Assembly: GCF_900102085.1 (NCBI RefSeq)
Contig: NZ_FMVM01000005.1
Span: 124,001 to 188,000 of the forward strand
Source of the DNA: Paenibacillus polysaccharolyticus
Lineage (GTDB): Bacteria; Bacillota; Bacilli; Paenibacillales; Paenibacillaceae
Length of the DNA: 64,000 bases
Reading direction: 5' to 3'
A program made the translations under genes and the position numbers. Under the pieces are notes generated by a model. That model was given only the letters and a program-made list of their open reading frames with translations, was not told where the DNA came from and did no database searches. Each line of letters starts with the position of its first letter. Position 1 is the first letter of the stretch. Positions 51,901 through 60,928 of this stretch are shown here, in pieces.

Positions 51901-52753
51901 TTGTTGTTAAATAGGTTTTAACTTCGGGATTTCCTGAAGTTTTATGGGCAAAAGTCCCTCCAAGGCTTTCAGCGTTGGTAGACTGGGCAAGGAGACCCAC
52001 CCTATAGGTTAGTGATATCTCCGCTTTATTCTGCGCAACCATTGCATCGTGAAGCTTTTTGCGGTCAATATCTAACTTGAAATTATTCGTTTTGGTTGGC
52101 TCTTCAAATGTTAACCAATCTCTACCTACAGCATCGTCCGAAACGGTATAGTTGATCACTGGAGTATCTTCATATTGCATAATGTCGTATTCACCATATT
52201 GATCTCTAACCTTTTTGTCCCACTCTACACGTTCAGAGCCTGATGAATTAGTATCAAGGTAGAACTCTCCTCCACCAACATCAACATTACCCATAGCTGT
52301 GAATTTCCGTTTTGTTACATCTGAAATATCACGATAAAGTCTGCCCTGATCTTTTGTCCATGTGTTTAATTTAATGGTCTTCGCCTGTGTTGGATTTATG
52401 CCCCCATTAATAGTAGGAAGCCATAGAACCACAGAATCCCCGTACCAGTCATCACTGCCAACCAGCCAAAAAACCAATTCATTCATTCTCCATGGTGGAA
52501 TGTTCTGCAATTTGAATGTATGTTGCACATCAGACCAAGCCGTAGCGGCGCCAATTGCTCTATAATGATCAGAGGCTATCCCAGGTTCATAGGTACTTAC
52601 GCCCATATGAACATCATCATCTGTTCCTCCATTTTCGTTTCCTCCTGTTTTCACACCGAACACATAGGTGTACTCTGTTGGCACATTCGCATAAACAGGT
52701 GCTACTGATGCCAGAAGTGAAATGACTAGCATCAAACTTAAAATCTTCTTCAT
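45935..52753 (-). CDS. Giant secreted Ig-like repeat protein (2272 residues)
   Basis: Signal peptide 1-22 (KKILSLMLVISLLASVAPVYA). The rest is almost wholly beta-rich Ig-like modules of about 90-110 residues. Many module boundaries carry a (V/I)SNI(D/N)K-AP-like motif, for example SNIDKAAPNAIAS, SNIDTTPIAE, SNINKVAPVATA and IDKTAPELTL. Such motifs are typical of Ig-like modules in large surface adhesins. No SLH, sortase or catalytic motif is visible. GAGGAGG precedes the ATG at 52753; the longer frame has no site. It is the first gene of the operon with the dockerin and cohesin-SLH genes. It may be held at the surface by interaction with the other two. Confidence 0.82.
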   Translation of the reverse strand: MKKILSLMLVISLLASVAPVYANVPTEYTYVFGVKTGGNENGGTDDDVHMGVSTYEPGIASDHYRAIGAATAWSDVQHTFKLQNIPPWRMNELVFWLVGSDDWYGDSVVLWLPTINGGINPTQAKTIKLNTWTKDQGRLYRDISDVTKRKFTAMGNVDVGGGEFYLDTNSSGSERVEWDKKVRDQYGEYDIMQYEDTPVINYTVSDDAVGRDWLTFEEPTKTNNFKLDIDRKKLHDAMVAQNKAEISLTYRVGLLAQSTNAESLGGTFAHKTSGNPEVKTYLTTKIGQADYYYKDVTYTFYRSIYDLGNENISETATFSHATDNRYLNRKLTDVNITVDALSIHRKTMTKEIKEELITNFQATPVLYLGNSTTTPLTNLTMTKLLGEDGKPNGTLQFTGKVPMDVSEVESEGIRLQLNDVSTFLTKKGVKQPYYLERPTPESNSAQSFYFSTHKVDTKTPTIRITDENGQDLTGQNSIQNNVKKVHQFYMVASETLYPEGNVAHTIDNQNYLAYELYKKNGDVYEPTTTRITNFDGLGSATKVTAPISTEVLKGVSTNLSPIDPTEGEFKLRLYGWDKANNSLGGDAGYSEIEHIKLDNQAPRVTVHESVKPQDAQSRKRNDYRFEMEDYQQSNGGWSRTYYTFMNGTDSPPNTPVDDIKLGSEEISSVQGKWAFVDSKGESSTAVLSVPKGDSFDGTLYYFTVDSLGNDSRNEKASKYYTKTVQIFNGSVADTLITKDTGSPNTHFDIKFDVSNSNIETSYRWVSHPRNGTSFTQNFTVYDASDDVGAAEKRNSSGTEVLMDGKYILEYRVKDKRSGNSLEFTREFTYDNKAPEISYIVGNQLDHFKSTHQFRVKVTDASGIASASYYLAKPETETKIENTQNHPLTLTANSEGVFEVDQTLTMTGLPSGAYSIVVVATDVLGKESKKISPYFGMRSGPATIESLAHAQAKTLNGMGATNDGTYKVDVELYEPHAAWTSESATKYQNPVYYATIDGMPTDQGVLVPTFTESNNSGGKFAFTLDTPVALKEGINTIYLQFGLLNHPADERPEFLTETRPVKILYDSQAPTFELPDYSTIQPTNSSVTARIVANDVGTGISKLTVEPKDQDKITVSPYTNGAFTVTVSENVTTNLILSDELGNQVLVPISVSNIDKAAPNAIASSEMVTNGARQDGRITVDVSDKSDTTVSFALIKDPSASHILTEEDYELFNSSKSVKMQSSQPVVNGEGNKQTTYTIDLKGLSGNYAIGIKAADNSGNITEKVFVDSSVNLVDAEASIVSVNANPQITKTTSTVNVTFNVPVTIMPNAPNEGDKVNEMARSNQLYTGLLTTSVEYAIDHDLVIQNNNEISLYVQDEAGRDRVLKFTPTVEFIQGFEITGNVEKNGAPIQNGGFISYTESDKLTYVIDPNPKYSGQFFFVENAVLSGLELNTELSVVDPSFTEVEGRTAYSKLVFEALRDGKTTKSAYFEVYTTEGVEADRMEDAYVAISVVDETAAVTDVVYSTTEPTNQIVNAVLSISDPESGIMKLERSYDGINFEQIDSIASHTERFEQNATVYFKVTNKAGIETTVPVTISNIDTTPIAEDVHYRVEYTYENYLGNWVPIEDGKAYRRVMATVKPISGQKTLSMTNNNASFSRILTEDVNSFTFEFRDQAGNTNSRTVSYKLFDNTIGQTSYVLSNTAKTNQNIHATITLTDDSGEISFAEVKKDDVVYPFKGEPLENEYVVELDSSGIYYVTAYDYAGNKWVTPITVSNINKVAPVATARAYSTLPTEITTQSVNVELTQFSKDIKTIRVTGVEPVGSLTYRDIVHIPGTKAVRLRKNGTVTMSFVDDYGNEGHDIITVSNIVSSPPQVTATATLAKDKLSVDVSFDQIRDSDGVPLDIFRNMKDLTVSYKGYEYALSTAVENEDGDEVSYKDTVINVKTNGEHVFQVRDKTGLTQKILLTIEGIEVGAPKIKEIHWSYKYLVKNEAGKWVEQDYQNKITVGVDTSGKEEGYVVGTDKNPITNQDVTVTVTTDKDTKSVGGKDVWELDKSMNYSNNGLYVFNLQGRTGEQASYGVDVGLIDKTAPELTLENGEELIFIEGMTPQKDASIAYNKSKLLDFKAWDMVANKKVDLTDKVTINYDVGGRVFNPDNISANEFNRSNPYYIDYTVRDDAGNQTTIRRTVRLVGLYDTIALVNGVMPDSSNVATVIGNKVEISLKNFAGVSYARYEKGSLTQGQMKTKGTVLREKNGVYTIDNVSNGWYTIYIQTDKRDYFNISVYVSNKGGK

Positions 52754-53094
52754 GTAATGCCTCCTCGGTTCATTGTGCTTGCCATTTTGACCTAACACCT
52801 TACAATCCATTTGTTACATTTTCATTTTTAAATCCGCTATTTTGGCGGCTATCGCCTGCTGCATCGGCAGTGTACGCATTAGCAGTTATACATCATGTTC
52901 GACAAATTGTGACAGTTCTTTTCGTATCATATCATCATTGATTACAGGAACGGTGTTATATAAAGAAAACTTTAAGTTTCATAGATGAACATAATTGCAA
53001 AAAAAAGAGACCGCAAAAATTTGGTAAACCTATGCGAACCTCTTAATGAAGAATCTAGGAACCGTTTTGATTCATTTGAGCTTTAAGGCTCATT
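52754..53094. other. Intergenic region between the protease gene and the giant-protein operon
   Basis: AT-rich. It holds the protease terminator (52999-53042) and presumably the operon promoter. A TATGAT-like -10 lies near 52930 on the minus strand without a good -35. Confidence 0.5.
52999..53042 (-). terminator. Terminator of the clostripain-like gene
   Basis: On the minus strand GAG-CGCA pairs with TGCG-CTC around an AT-rich loop and is followed by eight T residues. It is about 50 bp past the stop. Confidence 0.65.
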
Positions 53095-54735
53095 TTAGTT
53101 AAAAATAGTTTCTAGATACTTTGAACTAAGACCGATGGCTTTTAGTTCTTCTTTCATTTCATTTGCATGTTCCATTTTTTTGTTAGGAACGTACATACCC
53201 ACACCATTACGATTTTTAAAACCTGCTGAATTTTTCACTTCAAAGGCGAGTGCTTGAGCAGCAGCAGTAACTTCTGATGATTTACCCATTAGATCTATAA
53301 GATCATATTGATCAAATACTCCGTCGTTTTTGCCTAATAGATCAGAGTTTTTTGCAAGGTCTGTAAGTGAGAAATCAAATGCTGCATTTTCTATTGCATG
53401 AACCAATGATTCAGCCTGAGAAAGCTTCATCATTGACATTGTTGTCTGCATGCTAGATTCAATCCCGGAATGAAGGGTAAAGGAATCTAAAATTAAACGT
53501 CCTAATCTTTCCGAGCTAATTTGTGGGTTTCGCTCCATCGCACCGATCCATGTGGTATAGTACAATCCTGCAGCGGGGATTGAATCTTCAGAAGCGATGA
53601 GATACTTGCCATAGTTTCTAAGCGAATAGGCCGTTTCAACTGTGCCCATAAGACATGCATCAAAGACGATTAAGTCGAAATACATATCTGATGCATCAAT
53701 CGCCTTCGAAAGCTCCGAAACCTTCATCGTTTTTCGTCCGTTTAACTCGTCTGCACCAAAGCCACCCATTGTACCGTACCCGTGATCCCATAAAACAAGT
53801 ATATAACGATCACTTGGTGCCACGGCTTTTCCCCAAACAAGAAAATCCCTTAGTGTTTTAGGGTCTGATGCGGCGGTTTGGATGCGGCTTGGATGCTTTT
53901 TAAGTCGTCCCTCGCTAACTTCAAAGCGTTCGGATGCTCCATCCGTCATATATTTGTTGTGATATTTGAGCGTTCCACCTGTTTGAATCAGGATGTTCGT
54001 ATTTTGGTTTGGCTGACCACGATATATTTCTTCCAAGTCATTGGTTAGTTGGCCTTGTTGTGATTCAAGATCAGAACCAATGGCATATATTAGAACCGTC
54101 GTTGAATTCAGTTTTTTATCCTGCTCCAAGATCAATCTTGCCTCGTTTAAACTTTGCGTTGTAAACACATTTTTCTCTCGAAGGATCTGACCATGTGTTG
54201 CAATTTGATTTTTGGGTCTGGTTTTTAACACATAGCCACTTATTTTTGCAAGAGTTCCCCGATTGAATTCGACTTCTTTTGTAAGGTCTATTCCTAAAAC
54301 GATTGAAGCGAAAGAAACCGCAGTTTCATATGTAAAGTCACCCTTTGTTTCTGAATATCCCAAAACCCTTAAAACCATTGCACTATATTGCTTTAGAGAA
54401 CTTGGTTGGTTACCTCCGAAATGACGCTCATTGATTCCATTAACAATGCCATTGGCGTAGGCAAACGACACATAGGAACTTTCCCAACCCGTATCCTTAA
54501 ATGGATTTTTGTTGGTGTTTTTCTGAACGTCTTCTTCCTTCCCCCAGAGACGAAGCATCATCACCAGCGCTTCTGCTCTGGTAGGCACCCTCGAGAGTTC
54601 ATAGCCATTCTCCGTTCCATTGAATAATCCCAAGTGGTTAAGCGCATCTGCATGGCTTGTATCTTGTGCCGATGCTGATGAAGTTGTTGCAAGAAACAAA
54701 AATAATAAAATGATTAAACTTCGGATATTTCTCAT
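53095..54735 (-). CDS. Clostripain-family (C11) cysteine protease with N-terminal SLH repeats
   Basis: 546 residues. Signal peptide 1-24; SLH-type repeats about 28-180 (SRVPTRAEALVMMLRLWG, YVSFAYANGIVNGINERHFGG); a C11 peptidase domain about 215-510. The catalytic dyad is visible as His in VLWDHGYG near 317 and Cys in FDACLMG near 360. The family cleaves after Arg or Lys and is usually self-processed. AAAGG lies 10 bases before the ATG at 54735; the frame opens 35 codons upstream without one. It is transcribed ahead of the giant-protein operon but has its own terminator. A role in processing those surface proteins is a guess from position. Confidence 0.88.
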   Translation of the reverse strand: MRNIRSLIILLFLFLATTSSASAQDTSHADALNHLGLFNGTENGYELSRVPTRAEALVMMLRLWGKEEDVQKNTNKNPFKDTGWESSYVSFAYANGIVNGINERHFGGNQPSSLKQYSAMVLRVLGYSETKGDFTYETAVSFASIVLGIDLTKEVEFNRGTLAKISGYVLKTRPKNQIATHGQILREKNVFTTQSLNEARLILEQDKKLNSTTVLIYAIGSDLESQQGQLTNDLEEIYRGQPNQNTNILIQTGGTLKYHNKYMTDGASERFEVSEGRLKKHPSRIQTAASDPKTLRDFLVWGKAVAPSDRYILVLWDHGYGTMGGFGADELNGRKTMKVSELSKAIDASDMYFDLIVFDACLMGTVETAYSLRNYGKYLIASEDSIPAAGLYYTTWIGAMERNPQISSERLGRLILDSFTLHSGIESSMQTTMSMMKLSQAESLVHAIENAAFDFSLTDLAKNSDLLGKNDGVFDQYDLIDLMGKSSEVTAAAQALAFEVKNSAGFKNRNGVGMYVPNKKMEHANEMKEELKAIGLSSKYLETIFN

Positions 54736-55135
54736 CACATTTCGACCTTTCAATCTGAAAATTTCCTTCTTAAAATATGAAAGATAAATACGCGGCTTGA
54801 TAAAACCTAGAAAACATTGTTCTGTTCGTTGCTTTTGCATAGCTACTTTAGCCTATCATGGAGGATTAGCCCCGTGTGAAAGTTAAAGAAATCTTTAAGT
54901 TCGTACATGCAACTCACTTCTGCAATCAGCGAAAGAGCCTGATCTCTAGAAGAACAGACTCTTACCCATATCAGAAATTCTATTCAATTAAGTGGAGTCA
55001 CAGAATCTTAACGAGACGCCTGATGAACTACACATCACTTAATATTCTTAAGTTTATTCGTATCAGCACCCAACTGCACATTCATTATTCCAGTCATCCC
55101 TTGCGAGCATAACCCGTAGTATCGCTTATCATCAT
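54736..55135. other. Intergenic region without a supported gene
   Basis: It contains the protease-gene promoter region. A 78-codon plus-strand frame (54876-55112) has no ribosome binding site and no recognisable content and is not called. Confidence 0.5.
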
Positions 55136-55181
55136 ACAAAACAAAGGACCACTCTTAATAGATATTAAGAAGTGGTCCTTG
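55136..55181 (-). terminator. Terminator of groESL
   Basis: AAGGACCACT-CTTAA pairs with TTAAG-AGTGGTCCTT and the minus-strand tail is TTGTTTTG. It is about 45 bp past the groEL stop. Confidence 0.85.
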
Positions 55182-55226
55182 TATTATTATAATTTGTTTA
55201 ATGCTTTAAAGGTTTTTACACCTTTA

Positions 55227-56858
<1,632 letters not shown>

Positions 56859-56932
56859 TTAAGAAAACCTCCCTAGTATATTGTGTAAAATGGTACTGCT
56901 ATATGGTTCGGTTAACCGATTAAGATTTGAAA

Positions 56933-57214
56933 TTAGTCGAGAATCGCGTGAATGTCGCTCTCTTTCATAATCAAATATTCTTTACCTTCGAATTTGATTT
57001 CTGTACCGGCATATTTGGAGAAAATAACGCGGTCTCCTTCTTTCACTTCCAGAGCTACACGTACGCCGTCTTTCAATGCACCCGCACCAACTGCAATGAT
57101 TTTACCCTCTTGCGGTTTTTCTTTGGCGGAGTCCGGAAGTACGATCCCGAAAGAAGTCGTTTGTTCTTGCTCCAGTGGTTCTACCAATACGCGTTCACCT
57201 AAAGGTCTGATCAT
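56933..57214 (-). CDS. groES: Co-chaperonin GroES (10 kDa)
   Basis: 93 residues. [20 protein letters not shown], the mobile loop [19 protein letters not shown] and the C-terminal [26 protein letters not shown] are canonical. It caps GroEL. AAAAGGAGG lies upstream of the ATG. It is the first gene of the groESL operon, 60 bp from CIRCE. Confidence 0.99.
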   Translation of the reverse strand: MIRPLGERVLVEPLEQEQTTSFGIVLPDSAKEKPQEGKIIAVGAGALKDGVRVALEVKEGDRVIFSKYAGTEIKFEGKEYLIMKESDIHAILD

Positions 57215-57274
57215 GAAAAATAGCCTCCTTTTAAAATTATATAGCCTTGCATTTGTAGGTTGCAGCCATATGTA

Positions 57275-57301
57275 TTAGCACTCGACAGTGTTCAGTGCTA
57301 A
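57275..57301. promoter_or_regulatory. CIRCE element (HrcA operator)
   Basis: TTAGCACTC, a 9-bp spacer and CAGTGCTAA. The consensus right arm is GAGTGCTAA, so there is one mismatch. It lies between the groES promoter and start codon, where HrcA represses. Confidence 0.96.
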
Positions 57302-57312
57302 CAACCAACTTT

Positions 57313-57341
57313 ATGATACTCAACTTGAAGCATGATTTCAA
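57313..57341 (-). promoter_or_regulatory. Sigma-A promoter of groESL
   Basis: Minus strand TTGAAA (57336-57341) and TATCAT (57313-57318) with a 17-bp spacer, just upstream of CIRCE. Confidence 0.75.
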
Positions 57342-57582
57342 GTCTTTTTGATGATTTCTTGCGAGAATTTACGTTGAATTTACATCCATACGGCTTGATC
57401 ACTTATATCCAATAAGCCAAATCACGCCTGGTACAGCTGGATGAATGTTACATTCACACCTTCTATTTTACGAGATTCGTTGCCTTAGATGCAAACTTCG
57501 CCCCGTATCCCCTTTTCCATTGTATCCATTGCCCCATATAATATGCCTGCATGTCCAGATCTCTTCTCATCTTCCATTGGAA

Positions 57583-57628
57583 CCAGAAGACCCGGATCAG
57601 AACAAATCGTCTTCTCCGGGTCTCCTGG
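57583..57628. repeat. Inverted repeat downstream of tatC with competing pairings
   Basis: CCAGAAGACCCGG (57583-57595) and CCGGGTCTCCTGG (57616-57628) are inverted copies with one G-U. The inner AGAAGAC can also pair perfectly with GTCTTCT at 57609-57615. No T run follows on either strand. The rest of 57342-57708 shows no supported gene. Confidence 0.5.
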
Positions 57629-57708
57629 CGAGTAGATTCATCCTCCACCCGCACTCATTTTTGATGCAGGCAGCATTCTCCCTCTAAATACATAAACTAT
57701 AGAATTCT

Positions 57709-58491
57709 CTACCCTGTATGCTGGTTGTCCTCGGTCCGCACATAACGAGCTTCAATCTCCTGATCGGCTGCAAGTTGCTTGCGATACACAATGGCGGATA
57801 GAAACACACTGATCTCATACAAGAGCAACAACGGAATCATGACAAGCAGATCAGATATTAAGTCTGGAGGTGTAATAACCACTGCAATAAAAATCAGCAC
57901 GAAATAAGAAATTTTGCGCATTTTACGCAGACGAATCGGATTCAGAATGCGTAGACCCGTCAGGAACATAATCAGCAGTGGCAACTCAAACAGCAGTGAC
58001 ACTGGCAACACAATGCCAAACAGGAAACTGAAGTACTGCTTCATACCATAAGTCTCGACAAGTCCCATTTTCTCCGTAATCGTTGTTGTAAATGCAAGCG
58101 CCATGGGAAAAACAACATAATACGAAAAAGCGACTCCCACCAGAAAAAGTAGAAATACATAAGGCACATACTTCAGAGATGCCTTACGTTCTTGTGGCCG
58201 CAGACCAGGACTCACAAACTTCCAGAGCTGGTACACCGTAAAAGGCAACGTGATAATAATGGAAAAGAGCCCGGCAATCTTCATATAAATCCCGATACCG
58301 TCCCAGAACGAGAACGCATGCAGTACGAAGCCCTTGGCCGTCTCTGCCTTCGTCAAATACTGATAAACCGGGTCTGCCACGAAAAAACCTGCAATCAGTC
58401 CCAGAATAAAAATGCTCAATACATAGATCAGCCGCTTGCGCAGCTCACTCAGATGTTCGGTAAGCGTCATTTCTTCATTTTGCCGCGTCAT
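57709..58491 (-). CDS. tatC: Twin-arginine translocase subunit TatC
   Basis: 260 residues, six membrane helices. TLTEHLSELRKRL near residue 10 is the TatC N-terminal signature, and FVSPGLRPQERK in the first cytoplasmic loop is also conserved. TatC recognises the twin-arginine signal of folded exported proteins. AGGGGAGG lies 5 bases before the ATG at 58491; the longer frame lacks a site. It is downstream of tatA with a hairpin between. The pair corresponds to the TatAy-TatCy type of B. subtilis by position. Confidence 0.95.
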   Translation of the reverse strand: MTRQNEEMTLTEHLSELRKRLIYVLSIFILGLIAGFFVADPVYQYLTKAETAKGFVLHAFSFWDGIGIYMKIAGLFSIIITLPFTVYQLWKFVSPGLRPQERKASLKYVPYVFLLFLVGVAFSYYVVFPMALAFTTTITEKMGLVETYGMKQYFSFLFGIVLPVSLLFELPLLIMFLTGLRILNPIRLRKMRKISYFVLIFIAVVITPPDLISDLLVMIPLLLLYEISVFLSAIVYRKQLAADQEIEARYVRTEDNQHTG

Positions 58492-58522
58492 GCCTGCCTC
58501 CCCTGGAATTTCAGCTTTAAAA

Positions 58523-58548
58523 TACAAAACCCTTCCGGCAGGAAGGGG
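58523..58548 (-). terminator. Hairpin with T run between tatA and tatC (attenuator?)
   Basis: CCCTTCC and GGAAGGG pair around a 4-base loop, followed on the minus strand by TTTTGTATTTT. It lies 22 bp past the tatA stop and 30 bp before tatC, so it may lower tatC expression relative to tatA. Confidence 0.65.
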
Positions 58549-58569
58549 TCTCTCTCTTAGCCATGAAAC

Positions 58570-58818
58570 TTATTCCGGCAGGCGTTTATCCACAGGTTTC
58601 TCAGCGGCCGTTGTATCAGCTGCTACCGGTTTCGCTTTTTCCTGCTCTTTCCGGCTGGAAGCATCATCGTCCGAAATAATATCACGTGCGCCTTCCTTGA
58701 ACTCGCGGAACGTACGCCCGACAGCCCGTCCCAATTCCGGCAACTTGTTAGGCCCAAACAACAGCAATGCAATCACGGCCAGCAAAATAAATCCTGTTGG
58801 CCCAATTTGACTTAACAT
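58570..58818 (-). CDS. tatA: Twin-arginine translocase subunit TatA
   Basis: 82 residues. One N-terminal membrane helix is followed by the hinge FGPNKLPELGRAVGRTFREFK, the TatA signature, and a charged tail rich in Lys, Glu and Ala. AAGGAGG lies 7 bases before the ATG at 58818. TatA oligomers form the transport pathway with TatC. The upstream mogA gene is 150 bp away, so tatAC may have its own promoter. Confidence 0.95.
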   Translation of the reverse strand: MLSQIGPTGFILLAVIALLLFGPNKLPELGRAVGRTFREFKEGARDIISDDDASSRKEQEKAKPVAADTTAAEKPVDKRLPE

Positions 58819-58969
58819 AGATCTTCCTCCTTGTTTCAAGCGTTCAACATGCGCATATCCGAAGCCCTATTCATCAGATGTCTGAACTGCATTTGGATTT
58901 ATGCCCATCATACCACAGATGTAACCACTTACATAACCCGCAAAATATTATAACTGTGCTTTATTTTCC

Positions 58970-59455
58970 TTATTGCTTGAATTGGCCTGTTACCATCAGG
59001 AGCGCTTCCGGAAGCTGGTCCATAATAGCTGCCAGATGTTCGTGCACACCCTTCGGCGTACCCGGCAGATTCACAATCAATGTGCGTCCGCGAATCCCGC
59101 ATACCCCGCGGAACAACATCGCAGAGCGATTTTTGCTCATCACACTATATCTCATCGCTTCCGCCATGCCGGGAACTTCACGTTCAATCACTCGTCTGGT
59201 CGCTTCAGGCGTAATATCCCGAATGGCCAGCTCCGTTCCACCCGTTGTTAGTACGAGATCGGCGTGAAAATAATCGGTCATCTCGATTAATGCCGCAATA
59301 ATCTCATCAGGCTCATCCGGAACGATCCGATACTCCACGATCTGACCACCCAGTTCTTCTTCTACAAGTTCCCGTATCACCTGCGCACTTGTATCCTCAC
59401 GTTCTCCACGGGCCCCTTTGTCACTGGCTGTCAGGATTGCTGTTCTCCACACCAT
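58970..59455 (-). CDS. mogA: Molybdopterin adenylyltransferase, MogA/MoaB type
   Basis: 161 residues. LTASDKGARGEREDTS near residue 8 and the nucleotide-binding loop LVLTTGGTELAIRDITPEAT near 70 define the family. FRGVCGIRGRTLIVNLPGTPKG is the conserved molybdopterin-binding C-terminal motif. It activates molybdopterin by adenylation for molybdenum insertion. GAAGGGTGA precedes the ATG at 59455. It lies 37 bp downstream of moaC, consistent with a molybdenum cofactor operon. Confidence 0.95.
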   Translation of the reverse strand: MVWRTAILTASDKGARGEREDTSAQVIRELVEEELGGQIVEYRIVPDEPDEIIAALIEMTDYFHADLVLTTGGTELAIRDITPEATRRVIEREVPGMAEAMRYSVMSKNRSAMLFRGVCGIRGRTLIVNLPGTPKGVHEHLAAIMDQLPEALLMVTGQFKQ

Positions 59456-59492
59456 AAAGATCACCCTTCTCCTCTATGAAAATAATTATCCG

Positions 59493-59996
59493 TTATCGGT
59501 TGAAATCACCGTTTTTACCGCCGCTCTTGGACTGCAGCATTGTCGGGCCGATGATCATATCTTTTTGCATCGCCTTGCACATGTCATAGACCGTAAGTGC
59601 CGCAGCCGAGGCAGCCGTGAGTGCCTCCATCTCGACACCTGTTTTGCCTTCTGTCTTGACGGTTGCTTCGATATGAAGTTCGTCCACGCCGTTATCATGG
59701 AAACGAATATCCACACCATTCAGTGCAAGCGGATGACACATCGGAATCCAATCAGACGTTTTTTTCGCCCCTTGGATACCAGCAATCTGAGCAACCGCGA
59801 GCACATCGCCTTTTCCAATACGGCCTTGGCGAATGGCTTCCAGTGTCTCCGGGTTCATCGTGACTTTCGTTACAGCAACAGCGGTACGTACCGTTACATC
59901 CTTACCCGAAATATCCACCATCCGGGCTCGTCCCTGTTCATTAAAATGAGTCAGCTTCCCACTGGAAGATTGACCTTGGTTTACTTCTGAGTTCAA
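59493..59996 (-). CDS. moaC: Cyclic pyranopterin monophosphate synthase MoaC, TTG start
   Basis: 167 residues. [36 protein letters not shown] and [20 protein letters not shown] are canonical. It makes cyclic pyranopterin monophosphate from the MoaA product in molybdenum cofactor synthesis. The first possible codon after an in-frame stop is TTG at 59996 with AAAGGG 11 bases upstream; conserved sequence begins before the first internal ATG, so TTG must be used. It follows the cyclo-ligase gene by 15 bp. moaA is not in the window. Confidence 0.95.
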   Translation of the reverse strand: MNSEVNQGQSSSGKLTHFNEQGRARMVDISGKDVTVRTAVAVTKVTMNPETLEAIRQGRIGKGDVLAVAQIAGIQGAKKTSDWIPMCHPLALNGVDIRFHDNGVDELHIEATVKTEGKTGVEMEALTAASAAALTVYDMCKAMQKDMIIGPTMLQSKSGGKNGDFNR

Positions 59997-60011
59997 TCAC
60001 ATCACAACCCT

Positions 60012-60650
60012 TTATTCGATATGTAATATACCTTCGGGTGTTATCAACAGATCCAGCCGCAGATCTAGCGGGTCCATCGGAATGTCAGGCTCCAACTGGC
60101 CAGGTAATACCAAAGCAGCCATGAGAGGTCTTTTACCTTGCTTAGCACAATGGTTCTCAAGACACGCCGCAAACCGGTCGTAATAACCACCACCGTATCC
60201 GATACGTCCTCCTTGAAGGTCGTAACCCAGTCCGGGTACCAGCACCAGATCCAAAGCCGGCCAATCTTCGGGTTGCAACACTTCACAAGACGCCTTAGGT
60301 TCAGGTATGCCCCAAACGCCTGGTTCAATATCCTCCTGGCTCGTCACTCGCCGCAGTTCCATTCGTGGCGGATCAGCGAGCACTTTGGGCGCTAGCAACA
60401 CATCCCCTTGTTTCCAACCCTCTTCAAAAAGAAAATCGGTGGAAGCCTCACTGCCATAAGACAGGTAGCTGAAAATAACCAGCGTCTCACGCTTTTGCCT
60501 GTTCTTGTTTAGCCGCAGACGATCCAGTTCACGCTTCAGTCCGTCATTCATTCGCATGCTGGCTTGCTGACGCATCTGCTCGTCCAAACGATCGCGTAGC
60601 TGTCTAAGCCGGGAGCGAAGCTGCTTCTTCTGTTCCGCATGATCCTGCAT
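60012..60650 (-). CDS. 5-formyltetrahydrofolate cyclo-ligase
   Basis: 212 residues. The ATP/folate motif GGRIGYGGGYYDRF near residue 145 and the N-terminal KKQLRSRLRQLRDRL are typical of the MTHFS/YqgN family. It converts 5-formyl-THF to 5,10-methenyl-THF. The ATG at 60650 has AGGAGG 12 bases upstream; a longer frame begins with an unrelated 16-residue stretch. It is the first gene of the apparent operon leading to moaC and mogA. Confidence 0.93.
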   Translation of the reverse strand: MQDHAEQKKQLRSRLRQLRDRLDEQMRQQASMRMNDGLKRELDRLRLNKNRQKRETLVIFSYLSYGSEASTDFLFEEGWKQGDVLLAPKVLADPPRMELRRVTSQEDIEPGVWGIPEPKASCEVLQPEDWPALDLVLVPGLGYDLQGGRIGYGGGYYDRFAACLENHCAKQGKRPLMAALVLPGQLEPDIPMDPLDLRLDLLITPEGILHIE

Positions 60651-60928
60651 AATGCTGACGAACCTCCTGTTGATGTGGAAGGTAAAAAATAAATTCAAGC
60701 CATTGCACTTATATGTTAAGACAAGATGTCATCTGGATGATCAGGTTCAAATGATTCATTTTCTGCAAAATCGTCATGGTATAACATGCCTTCTTTCAGT
60801 TTATCACTGATTGACCAAAAAGACTACAAGCCGGAGCCGTTCCCAACCGGTGCATTTGCTCTGTATTTCATGTAAACTGAGAAGTAAGTGTCTATTTCAG
60901 AACTCGACCTATGGAGGAACTTAATTCT

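Noticed and set aside
45935..52753. Several small plus-strand frames opposite the giant genes
   Set aside because: All are antisense to long coding frames with signal peptides and coherent domains; none has a supporting ribosome binding site.
54876..55112. 78-codon plus-strand frame in an intergenic region
   Set aside because: No ribosome binding site, no recognisable domain, and it sits where the protease promoter must be.
57463..57654. 63-codon minus-strand frame downstream of tatC
   Set aside because: GTG start without a ribosome binding site; it covers an inverted repeat and has an unusual Arg/Trp-rich composition.
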